From NCBI GenBank assembly GCA_030427885.1, contig JAUICM010000001.1, positions 640,616-704,615 of the forward strand: DNA of 64,000 nucleotides, read 5' to 3'. The position numbers and the translations under genes were made by a program. Shown piece by piece: positions 17,518 through 25,509 of this stretch (positions are counted from its first letter, which is position 1; every line of letters begins with the position of its first letter). The DNA comes from Rhodothermia bacterium (GTDB taxonomy: Bacteria > Bacteroidota > Rhodothermia > Balneolales > Balneolaceae). Under the pieces are notes generated by a model. The model saw nothing but the letters and a program-made list of their open reading frames with translations. It searched no databases and was not told where the DNA came from.

Positions 17518-18060
17518 ATGAAGAAGCTTAAACGTCTCCAGAATCAAACAAAAATAGTATTTAACTCTAAGTTTCTCAGAAACCTCTCTCCTGCTGAGCG
17601 TTTCGAGTTTTTGCAATTATGCCACCGTCGTACTTATAAAGAGGGCGAATTCGTATTCTATCGTAATGACCCCGGTACCGGGATGTATTTTATTGAAGAA
17701 GGAAAAGTTGAACTTACATTTAGTGCTGAAGACGAAACAACTGACAGTGAACTGAAAGAAGGCTTCCTGCTCGAAACCGCCGATAGTTTTGGAGCTTTAT
17801 CTATCGGATATAATCTGCGACGTAAATCATCGGCCAAATGTGTGACTGACTGTACTTTGCTTGGGTTCTTTAAACCAGATTTTGAAGTACTCATGGATCG
17901 TCACCCTCAGATAGCCGTTCGTTTCCTTCAAACATTATCCAATATCGCTCTTCGTCAACTTGAACATGCCACCAATAAGATCGAAGAGTTATCAGATGCC
18001 TATACGGCCGTAAAAATAGAATTTGAGGCTTATTATCAGCCTGAAACCCCAGAGGAATAA
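17518..18060 (+). CDS. cyclic nucleotide-binding domain protein without DNA-binding domain
   Basis: 180 aa. Residues ~17-140 form a cNMP-binding (Crp-like) beta-roll: FLRNLSPAERFEFLQLC, YKEGEFVFYRNDPGTGMYFIEEG and DSFGALSIGYNLRRKSSAKC, where FGALS..RRKSSA corresponds to the phosphate-binding cassette (FGE..RxA). A long C-helix follows (NIALRQLEHATNKIEEL) and the chain ends with no helix-turn-helix, so it is not a Crp/Fnr activator as it stands. It starts 17 bp after the outer-membrane gene and 6 bp before rlmD, so is probably in the same operon. Confidence 0.82.
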   Translation: MKKLKRLQNQTKIVFNSKFLRNLSPAERFEFLQLCHRRTYKEGEFVFYRNDPGTGMYFIEEGKVELTFSAEDETTDSELKEGFLLETADSFGALSIGYNLRRKSSAKCVTDCTLLGFFKPDFEVLMDRHPQIAVRFLQTLSNIALRQLEHATNKIEELSDAYTAVKIEFEAYYQPETPEE

Positions 18061-18066
18061 CACTGT

Positions 18067-19473
18067 ATGAGTCTTAAAAAAGGCGCTGAAGTATCATTAA
18101 CCATTGAAGGTGCCGCTTTTAAGGGAAAAGGAGTCGGTAAAATTGATGGTCTGGCTATTTTCGTTCCCGGAACTATGCCGGGCGATATTGTTAAAGCCCG
18201 CATCATTAAAAGAAAAAAGAATTATCGTGAAGCCAAATTACTGGAGATAGAGCAACCAAGCCCTGATCGTATTGATCCGATTTGCCAGCACGCAAAAGTT
18301 TGTGGAGGATGCAGCTGGCAGCATGTTCCTTACGAGAAACAGCTTCAGTTTAAAACCCAGCAGGTTACCGATCATATACGAAGGATCGGTGGATTAGAAA
18401 CCCCGGTACTCCCTGCCCTTGGTTCTGAAAGTTCCCTTTATTACCGAAATAAAATGGAGTACAGTGTCAGCACTAAACGCTGGCTTACCGAGGAAGAAAT
18501 ACACAGTGATGAGTATGTGGACGATTCAGGCTTTGCCGCCGGATTACACGCTCCCGGACGATTTGACAAGATCCTGAATCTGAAGGAATGTCATCTTCAA
18601 CGAAAAGAGTCTTTTGAGATCCTGGACTTCGTTAGAAACTATTGTGTGAAAAATGGTCTTGAAGCTTATAATACCTTTGAAAAGACCGGTTACCTTCGTC
18701 ATGTGATGATCAGAACATCTTACCATACAGAAGACTTTATGGTTAATCTGGTGACCTTCAAAGATGAACCTGATACGATCAGTAAGTTATCGGATACCCT
18801 GCTCAAAGAATTTCCAGTCATTACTACGATCGTTAACAATGTGAACGACCAGATCAGCCCGACCGCTGTTGGAAGGTTTGAAAATGTGATCCACGGTCCT
18901 GGATTTATTCGCGATCAGATCGGAGAGTTTGAGTTTAAGATCCATCCCAATGCTTTTTTTCAAACTAATACCGCACAGGCTGAGAAGCTTTATGAGGTTG
19001 CAAGAAACTATGCTGATCTGAAAGACGGTGATATTGTTTATGACCTCTATTGCGGAGTTGGAACCCTTAGCCTTTTCATGAGCCAGAAAGCCAGCAAAGT
19101 ACTTGGTATTGAATTGGTTGATGTGGCCGTCGAGAATGCCAAATTCAACGCATCAGAAAATAAGGTCGAAAATGTATCTTTCATTAAAGGAGATATGAAA
19201 GATGTATTTACCCAGGAAATGGTGAATGAATTCGGAGCCCCGGATGTTCTGATAACCGATCCACCCCGGGCCGGTATGCATCCTGATGTAGTTGCCCGGT
19301 TGTGTGAGCTTAAAGTACCCAGAATGGTGTATGTTAGTTGTGACAGTTCAACCATGGCCCGGGACCTTAAGATTCTTTCAGAAGTTTACGATGTAATTGA
19401 AGTTCAGCCCGTGGATATGTTCCCTCAAACTTATCATGTGGAAGCTGTAGCAAAGCTCAGATTGAAACAATAA
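18067..19473 (+). CDS. rlmD: 23S rRNA (uracil-5-)-methyltransferase, RumA/RlmD family
   Basis: A 468-residue SAM-dependent RNA m5U methyltransferase. Domains: TRAM (~1-65: KGKGVGKIDGLAIFVPG), a four-Cys [4Fe-4S] region (CQHAKVCGGCSWQH), and a Rossmann domain with DLYCGVGTLSLFMS (motif I), ITDPPRAGMHPDV (motif IV) and the catalytic Cys in VYVSCDSSTMARDL. Position specificity within the RlmCD/RlmD/TrmA-like group cannot be fixed by eye. The Glu general base lies in the terminal VEAVAKL. Confidence 0.92.
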   Translation: MSLKKGAEVSLTIEGAAFKGKGVGKIDGLAIFVPGTMPGDIVKARIIKRKKNYREAKLLEIEQPSPDRIDPICQHAKVCGGCSWQHVPYEKQLQFKTQQVTDHIRRIGGLETPVLPALGSESSLYYRNKMEYSVSTKRWLTEEEIHSDEYVDDSGFAAGLHAPGRFDKILNLKECHLQRKESFEILDFVRNYCVKNGLEAYNTFEKTGYLRHVMIRTSYHTEDFMVNLVTFKDEPDTISKLSDTLLKEFPVITTIVNNVNDQISPTAVGRFENVIHGPGFIRDQIGEFEFKIHPNAFFQTNTAQAEKLYEVARNYADLKDGDIVYDLYCGVGTLSLFMSQKASKVLGIELVDVAVENAKFNASENKVENVSFIKGDMKDVFTQEMVNEFGAPDVLITDPPRAGMHPDVVARLCELKVPRMVYVSCDSSTMARDLKILSEVYDVIEVQPVDMFPQTYHVEAVAKLRLKQ

Positions 19474-19495
19474 TTATTGTATCAGTATTACAATC

Positions 19496-20275
19496 ATGAA
19501 GCATCTATTCGGAATATCAGTTTTATCAGTCGTTGTGCTGATCACTTTTGCCTGTTCAAATAAAGAGCATTTGAATGACACCGACTTCGATTTTTTTACT
19601 GACGACAGCATTCACGTCTTTGGCGATATCTTCGAAACCAATAAATCTGCACCACTAATTCTCTTGTTTCACCAGGGTGGTTCCAATTCACGTGGCGAAT
19701 ATAAAACCATCATCCCGGAGCTTATTGATAAAGGATATAATATCATAACGATCGACCAGCGCAGAGGCGGCCAAACCTATGGCAGCTATAACAGAACGGT
19801 CGCTGAAATTCCGATAAATAATTACGGATACTGTGATGCTTACTCTGAGATCTCCAAAACCCTGGACCTGGCTTATGATAAAGGTTTTAATGGCAAAAAG
19901 ATCCTGTGGGGAAGCAGTTACAGTGCCGCACTTGTAATTAAACTGGCAGTGGAACGCAGTTCTGAGATCGATGGAGTACTGGCCTTTTCCCCTGCTTCTG
20001 GAGAACCATTGGCGGGCTGCGATCCTAATGAATACTTTGATGATATTGAACTGCCTTTGTTAGTTTTGAGGCCAAAAAGTGAAATGGAGTATGAAAGCGT
20101 AGCAAACCAGTTTGAACTGGCAAAAAATACGGGGCATCAAACCTATATTTCTACCCCTGGAGTGCATGGATCTTCTATGCTGGTGTACGACAGAGTCCTT
20201 GGAGATGTATCTGAAACATGGAAGGTGGTTGATGAATTCCTTGATAGCGTAGTTCAAGATGCTTCCAACAGATGA
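19496..20275 (+). CDS. alpha/beta hydrolase lipoprotein
   Basis: A 259-residue exported lipoprotein (LITFAC at ~20) with an alpha/beta-hydrolase core. LLFHQGGSNSRGEY is the oxyanion-hole strand and WGSSYSAAL carries the nucleophile elbow (G-S-S-Y-S, Ser near 142); the catalytic His is in GVHGSSML and the acid probably in the VLRPKSE strand. This resembles dienelactone-hydrolase-like esterases; substrate unknown. Its stop overlaps the ATG of a 22-codon micro-ORF. Confidence 0.8.
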   Translation: MKHLFGISVLSVVVLITFACSNKEHLNDTDFDFFTDDSIHVFGDIFETNKSAPLILLFHQGGSNSRGEYKTIIPELIDKGYNIITIDQRRGGQTYGSYNRTVAEIPINNYGYCDAYSEISKTLDLAYDKGFNGKKILWGSSYSAALVIKLAVERSSEIDGVLAFSPASGEPLAGCDPNEYFDDIELPLLVLRPKSEMEYESVANQFELAKNTGHQTYISTPGVHGSSMLVYDRVLGDVSETWKVVDEFLDSVVQDASNR

Positions 20276-20340
20276 AACGCTTCTCAGGTTTTTTGATTAC
20301 GGCAATAATCCTGTGTTTTGATCTGGTTATGAGTGTTTGA
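20272..20340 (+). pseudogene. truncated ORF: orphan signal-peptide-like sequence
   Basis: ATG at 20272 overlaps the previous stop (ATGA) and runs 22 codons to TGA: MKRFSGFLITAIILCFDLVM. It is a well-formed signal peptide or membrane helix that then stops. This looks like the start of a lost gene after the hydrolase, or a real tiny membrane peptide. Coding status is uncertain. Confidence 0.3.
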
Positions 20341-20371
20341 TATTCATATTCCATTCATCTTGAATGCATAA

Positions 20372-22183
20372 ATGTCAGTTAAAAAAATTATGACAAATAT
20401 TATCTCTAAATCCAGTTATCTGTTTATCATTCTTATTATCCTGACCGGCTGCAAAGGGAATGACGGATCTCCTGACGATTATAAAAACCCAAAACTGAAT
20501 GTTCCCGAACGGGTTGAAAATCTTCTGTCTCAAATGACTCTCCGCGAGAAAGTTGGACAGATGACCCAGGTGGAACGAGGTGAGATCCAGATCACTACTA
20601 TAAAAGACAATGTTCTGGGTTCCATACTGAATGGCGGAGGATCGAGCCCTGGAGACAGCCCCGAAGACTGGGCAGATATGTACGACCAGTTTCAGGAACA
20701 GGCAATGGCTACAAGATTGGGAATCCCTATCATTTATGGTACGGATGCTGTTCATGGCCATAATAATGTTAAAGGTGCCACCATCTTCCCACATAATATC
20801 GGATTAGGTTGTACCCGAAACCCGGAACTGATCCAGCAGATTAATGAGATCACAGCCTTAGAAGTGGCTGCAACCGGAATAGACTGGACCTTTGCTCCTG
20901 CAATTCCTGTAGTACGTGACGAGCGCTGGGGAAGAACTTATGAAAGTTTTGGAGAGACTCCGGAACTGGCTGCGTTATTAGGTGAGGCAGCCATTCAGGG
21001 TTTACAGTTTTCGAATGGCGAAAAGATCGCTGCGTGTGCCAAACATTTTATTGGTGATGGAGGTACTAATGGCGGTCATGATCAGGGTAATACTATTCTG
21101 AGTGAATCCGAACTCAGAGAAATTCACTTACCCGGTTATAAAGCTGCTGTTGACCAGGGAGTGTATACGGTAATGGCATCCTACAGCAGCTGGAATGGAA
21201 CTAAGGTTCACGGCTCAGATTATCTGCTCACCACGGTACTGAAGGATGAGCTGGGTTTCGATGGGTTTGTGATATCCGACTGGGCAGCTGTCGACCAGTT
21301 ACCGGGCAATTATTCAGATCAGGTTGAAAAAGCAATTAATGCGGGTGTTGATATGGTTATGGTACCATATGATTATCAAAAGTTTATATCCACCCTTCTT
21401 GAATTAATTGATGATGAAAAAATATCCATAGAACGCATTGATGATGCTGTAAGCCGGATCCTGACTGTGAAATTTAAATTGGGTTTGTTTGAAGAACCTT
21501 TCACAAACAGGGATCTTCTTCCAGAGATCGGAAAAGCCTCGCATCGTGAAGTCGCAAGAAATGCAGTTCGTGAGTCTCTCGTTCTCCTGAAGAATGATAG
21601 CTCCGTACTTCCTATTTCTAAATCATCTTCCAGAATAATGATAAGTGGCAAAAATGCTGATAACCTGGGGTATCAAATGGGTGGCTGGTCGATCTATTGG
21701 CAAGGTGGCAGCGGTGATATCACTGAAGGAACAAGCATTTTAGAAGGCATAAGAGAAGTTTTTACCAAAGATGTGGACTATAACATAAATGGAAATGGAG
21801 CTTCCGGAGCAGATGTGGCTGTTGCGGTGATAGGAGAAACGCCTTATGCTGAAGGAGCCGGTGACAAAACGGACCTCTCCCTTTCAAGTACCGACATCAA
21901 TCTGGTGAAATCTCTCAAATCTCAGGGTGTTCCGGTAGTGGTTGTTTTAATAAGCGGTAGGCCTTTGATCCTGGATCCGATTCTGGATGATGCAGATGCT
22001 ATTATTGCTGCCTGGTTGCCCGGTACAGAGGGAATTGGAGTTGCAGATGTTTTGTTCGGAGATTACAATCCAACTGGAAAATTATCGGTTAGCTGGCCGA
22101 GGAGTAATGCACAGATACCCATTAATGTGGGAGATGCAAACTACGATCCACTTTATGAATACGGGTACGGGCTTAGCTATTGA
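20372..22183 (+). CDS. glycoside hydrolase family 3 beta-glucosidase-type lipoprotein
   Basis: A 603-residue GH3 enzyme with lipobox LTGC (~27). Domain 1 (TIM barrel) has the GTDAVHGH, KHFIGDGGTNGGHDQGNT and VISDWAAV motifs; Asp303 in SDW is the expected nucleophile. Domain 2 carries VLLKND, WQGG and AWLPGTEGIGVADVLFGDYNPTGKL. It ends YEYGYGLSY with no FnIII domain, as in the barley exo-glucanase and bacterial 1,4-beta-D-glucan glucohydrolase branch. It would release glucose or xylose from beta-linked oligosaccharides in the periplasm. The start could also be ATG 20390. Confidence 0.92.
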   Translation: MSVKKIMTNIISKSSYLFIILIILTGCKGNDGSPDDYKNPKLNVPERVENLLSQMTLREKVGQMTQVERGEIQITTIKDNVLGSILNGGGSSPGDSPEDWADMYDQFQEQAMATRLGIPIIYGTDAVHGHNNVKGATIFPHNIGLGCTRNPELIQQINEITALEVAATGIDWTFAPAIPVVRDERWGRTYESFGETPELAALLGEAAIQGLQFSNGEKIAACAKHFIGDGGTNGGHDQGNTILSESELREIHLPGYKAAVDQGVYTVMASYSSWNGTKVHGSDYLLTTVLKDELGFDGFVISDWAAVDQLPGNYSDQVEKAINAGVDMVMVPYDYQKFISTLLELIDDEKISIERIDDAVSRILTVKFKLGLFEEPFTNRDLLPEIGKASHREVARNAVRESLVLLKNDSSVLPISKSSSRIMISGKNADNLGYQMGGWSIYWQGGSGDITEGTSILEGIREVFTKDVDYNINGNGASGADVAVAVIGETPYAEGAGDKTDLSLSSTDINLVKSLKSQGVPVVVVLISGRPLILDPILDDADAIIAAWLPGTEGIGVADVLFGDYNPTGKLSVSWPRSNAQIPINVGDANYDPLYEYGYGLSY

Positions 22184-22201
22184 ACTTAAATAAACAGTTA
22201 A

Positions 22202-23188
22202 ATGAACTACAGAACACTCGGAAAAACAGGATTTAAAGTATCAGAAGTATCATTGGGAACCTGGCAGGTGGGCGGAACCTGGGGTTCAGGTTTCGATCAT
22301 AAACTGGCCTCTGAATTATTGCACAAGGCACACGATCAAGGGGTTAATTTCATCGACACTGCCGATGTATATGAAGCTGGTGAAAGCGAAAAAGCTGTAG
22401 GTGAATTTGTGAATTCTGTGAGTGATCGTATTTATGTAGCCTCAAAATGCGGAAGACAGATCAATCCCCATACCAGTGAGAATTATACGCCTGAAGTACT
22501 TCGTGGTTATGTGGAAGATTCCCTCAAGCGAATGAATCTTGAAACTCTGGACCTGATCCAGCTCCACTGCCCTCCTACTGAAGTATATTACCGTCCCGAG
22601 ATCTTTGGAGAATTTGAGAAACTAAAAGATGAAGGCAAGATCCTGAATCTGGGTGTAAGTGTAGAAAAGGTTGAAGAAGCACTAAAAGCCATTGAGTATG
22701 ATAATGTTACCACAGTACAGATCATTTATAACATGTTCCGGCAGCGACCTGATGACCTGTTCTATCAACGAGCTCAGGAAAAGAATGTAGGAGTGATCGT
22801 TCGCGTTCCTCTTGCCAGTGGCTTGCTCACAGGAAAGTATACCAAAGATACCAGCTTTGATTCTGGCGACCATCGCCATGGCAACCGAAACGGGGAATGG
22901 TTCGACAAAGGCGAAACCTTTGCAGGAGTGCCTTATGAAACCGGTATCGACGCTGTTGAAAAGATCAAAGCTTTATTTCCAAAGCAGGATAATCTGGCCC
23001 AGATCGCCTTAAAATGGATACTCATGAACGATAAGATCAGTGTGGTGATCCCGGGAGCTTCAAAACCATATCAGGTCGATTCCAACTTTGCCGCGGCTGA
23101 ATTACCCGACATCCCTGCGGAAAAACTGGTGGCTATCAAAGAGATCTATGAAGCAGATATTAAGCCCCATGTTCATCATTTATGGTAA
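22202..23188 (+). CDS. aldo/keto reductase
   Basis: A 328-residue NAD(P)-dependent aldo/keto reductase barrel. Motifs: LGTWQVGG, FIDTADVYEAGESE (catalytic Asp and Tyr), VASKCG (Lys), LDLIQLHCPP (His), and a cofactor-binding VVIPGASKPYQVDSN. It lies 18 bp after GH3 at the edge of the pentose-oxidation genes. Some AKRs oxidise aldoses at C1, so it is a candidate for the missing first step of the pathway, but this is inference from position. Confidence 0.88.
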   Translation: MNYRTLGKTGFKVSEVSLGTWQVGGTWGSGFDHKLASELLHKAHDQGVNFIDTADVYEAGESEKAVGEFVNSVSDRIYVASKCGRQINPHTSENYTPEVLRGYVEDSLKRMNLETLDLIQLHCPPTEVYYRPEIFGEFEKLKDEGKILNLGVSVEKVEEALKAIEYDNVTTVQIIYNMFRQRPDDLFYQRAQEKNVGVIVRVPLASGLLTGKYTKDTSFDSGDHRHGNRNGEWFDKGETFAGVPYETGIDAVEKIKALFPKQDNLAQIALKWILMNDKISVVIPGASKPYQVDSNFAAAELPDIPAEKLVAIKEIYEADIKPHVHHLW

Positions 23189-23273
23189 TTCCATCTAATG
23201 TCCTTTTCATATTGACTTAGAAGTTTGCTTTTACTTCATTGCTGTTGTATCACTTCGGGTAAATGTGTCAATA

Positions 23274-24155
23274 ATGAAAAGGTTTATTCTGTTTTTTGTT
23301 CTGTTTCCTGCACTTGCATTAGCACAGTCAGCACAAAAACTGGAATATCCCTCATTGGGAGTCGGCATAGAAATTCCAACCGGCCTTACTGCTCAGGAAG
23401 GTGAGGATGTTATCCTCCTCTCCTCTTACAGCCTTCCGCAAACACTTTTTGTTTTGTCCATGCACGAATATTCAAGCATTGATGAACTAAAAGAGGCGGC
23501 CAGTGAACCCTATACCGAAGACAACGGAACCCGGCTGTCTCTTAAAGGTGACCTTAGAAACATTGGTGCTGATGCAGTTGGTGGTACTTTCAGCGGTACA
23601 GCTGCAGGAGCCGCGGCAGAAGCCTTTATCATCGGGAAACTCAACCCTCATGGTTCAGGAGTAAGCATCATTGCCGTATCAACCAATAACTCTACCTCCA
23701 TCCAGGTTCTGGAGGAATATGCCATTAAGATCAATGCGGGAATCCATTTCAGTAAACCTGATGATCCTGTCCTTACCGAATACCGCAATCGTATCAATAA
23801 TGCCCGCCTTCAGTATTCAAGTAACTACTCTTCGTCTGGTGGTATTGGTGGCAGCTCCAATTATTCCGAAACCTACGATATCTGCGGAGCAGGTTATTTC
23901 ATTTACTACGGAAACTCATCCTTAAGTGTGGGGTCTAATTCCTCAAATGTATATGGAGGTTCAAATTCATCCAGCCAGGGAAATGGAAGCTGGAACATTG
24001 AACTCAATTCATCAAATGAACCTGTTCTCATTCTGTCTTATAATAATGGGAATGAAGAAAGATATACATTATACTACGAACGGGGATATTTACAGATGAA
24101 TGGCACCAAGCACACTATTGGACGAGGCAGTGAGTACGGGCCTGCCTGTAACTAA
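23274..24155 (+). CDS. secreted Ser/Asn/Gly-rich protein of unknown function
   Basis: ATG 23274 gives MKRFILFFVLFPALALAQS, a clean signal peptide (an in-frame GTG at 23265 adds three residues); 293 aa mature plus signal. The first half (YPSLGVGIEIPTGLTAQEG..) resembles domains that quantify short secreted serine-protease-like substrates, but no motif is firm. Residues ~185-235 are low-complexity Ser/Asn/Gly/Tyr, with three Cys (TYDICGAG and terminal PACN). The C-terminal block (ERYTLYYERGYLQMNG) looks like a small beta-barrel. I do not recognise a family. Confidence 0.7.
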   Translation: MKRFILFFVLFPALALAQSAQKLEYPSLGVGIEIPTGLTAQEGEDVILLSSYSLPQTLFVLSMHEYSSIDELKEAASEPYTEDNGTRLSLKGDLRNIGADAVGGTFSGTAAGAAAEAFIIGKLNPHGSGVSIIAVSTNNSTSIQVLEEYAIKINAGIHFSKPDDPVLTEYRNRINNARLQYSSNYSSSGGIGGSSNYSETYDICGAGYFIYYGNSSLSVGSNSSNVYGGSNSSSQGNGSWNIELNSSNEPVLILSYNNGNEERYTLYYERGYLQMNGTKHTIGRGSEYGPACN

Positions 24156-24225
24156 AAATAGTTGTAGCACATTCGCTTACAGTTATTTATCCTCATAGAA
24201 CCTCATCGATTAACCAACCTGAATT

Positions 24226-25488
24226 ATGTATAAAAGAGTCAAACTGATCACCGGGATTTTGATCATGACAATAGCTTGTGGTCCCTCCTCAGATCATTCT
24301 GTAATTGATGCCGTAGCAACGGCAAGAATTGATTCAACATTGCAAAGTTTTGTTGAACTGAACCGCGTTGGAGGAGTCTCTGCCCTCATCATCGAAGATG
24401 GTAAGGAAGTGTATTTCAATGCTTATGGAGATGCAGACCGAAATGATGGTACAAAAATGAATCGTAATACCATCGTTCAGATCTATTCTATGACCAAGCC
24501 CATTACAGGCGTTTCCCTGATGACCTTATATGAGGAAGGCGCTTTTCAGCTGGATGATCCACTCGAAAAATACCTGCCTGAATTTGCTGATCCAGTAGTA
24601 TACGAAGGTGATGATGAGCAAGGCGATCCAATTCTGGTTCCTGCCAAACGCTCTGTCACCGTAAGAGATATTACACGTCACACCGCCGGTTTTGCAAACG
24701 ACCGAAGTGCTCCTTACACCGGCAAATTGCTGCAGGAAGCAAATCCTATGGATGCCAATAACACCCTTTCAGAATTTGGAAAAAGACTGGGAAGCCTGCC
24801 ACTTGTATTTCATCCCGGAGATGAGTGGTTTTATGGCCCTTCCGTAGATGTTCAGGCTCTGCTGGTTGAACGTCTTTCCGGCCAGCCCTTTGGAGAATAT
24901 GTTCGGGATAATGTATTAGATCCGCTTGGAATGACTGAGACAAGATATTTTGTACCTGAAGAAGACCGGGACCGAATGTCTTCCTCATACACTATGAATA
25001 ATGGCGATCTGGTACAGGTCCCGGATGAACAACAACATTTCTTTAATACCAATAAGCTTCCCCTTCAACCAGGTGGATGGGGTTTCACCTCTACCCTTGA
25101 CGATTACCAGAAACTGGCCCAGATGCTGGTAAATATAAATAAAGGGGAGCTAAACGGAACCCGTATCCTGAAACCAGAAACCGTTGAACTGATGGCCACC
25201 AATCACCTTTCTGAAGATGTGACGGAACGCCTCTGGCTTCCAACTAAGGGAGAGGTTGGATTCGGGATCGACTTCGCGGTACGGCTCAAACCACCTCAAA
25301 ATCCCGATGAGAATGCAGGTGTAGTGGGCGAGTTCTTCTGGGACGGCGCAGCCACCACCCTCTTCTGGGTTGATCCGGTTAATGAACTGACGGCCGTATT
25401 TTTTGTACAGAAATTCCCTTTTGATGGTACTTTACACCGGGATTTCAGACGAGCCGTATATGGCCCTTTTGAAACTCCTGCTGAATAA
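24226..25488 (+). CDS. serine hydrolase, beta-lactamase/esterase class C fold, lipoprotein
   Basis: A 420-residue protein with a lipoprotein signal (MTIACG, Cys18). The SxxK motif is S-M-T-K in QIYSMTKPITGVSLM; YGPSVDVQ occupies the Y-x-N position (Tyr present, Ser in place of Asn), as in EstB-like esterases. VRDITRHTAGF and GGWGFTSTLDDY are conserved in this family. It is more likely an esterase or transesterase than an antibiotic-hydrolysing enzyme. It is 22 bp ahead of the pentonate dehydratase gene and may share its operon; deacetylation of plant polymers is conceivable. Confidence 0.85.
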   Translation: MYKRVKLITGILIMTIACGPSSDHSVIDAVATARIDSTLQSFVELNRVGGVSALIIEDGKEVYFNAYGDADRNDGTKMNRNTIVQIYSMTKPITGVSLMTLYEEGAFQLDDPLEKYLPEFADPVVYEGDDEQGDPILVPAKRSVTVRDITRHTAGFANDRSAPYTGKLLQEANPMDANNTLSEFGKRLGSLPLVFHPGDEWFYGPSVDVQALLVERLSGQPFGEYVRDNVLDPLGMTETRYFVPEEDRDRMSSSYTMNNGDLVQVPDEQQHFFNTNKLPLQPGGWGFTSTLDDYQKLAQMLVNINKGELNGTRILKPETVELMATNHLSEDVTERLWLPTKGEVGFGIDFAVRLKPPQNPDENAGVVGEFFWDGAATTLFWVDPVNELTAVFFVQKFPFDGTLHRDFRRAVYGPFETPAE

Positions 25489-25509
25489 TAGAACACCTGA
25501 AATGGTTTT

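Noticed and set aside
24226..25488. Serine hydrolase as an antibiotic-resistance beta-lactamase
   Set aside because: The SxxK is present but the YxN motif is YGP, and it neighbours sugar-catabolism genes; esterase-like function is more likely.
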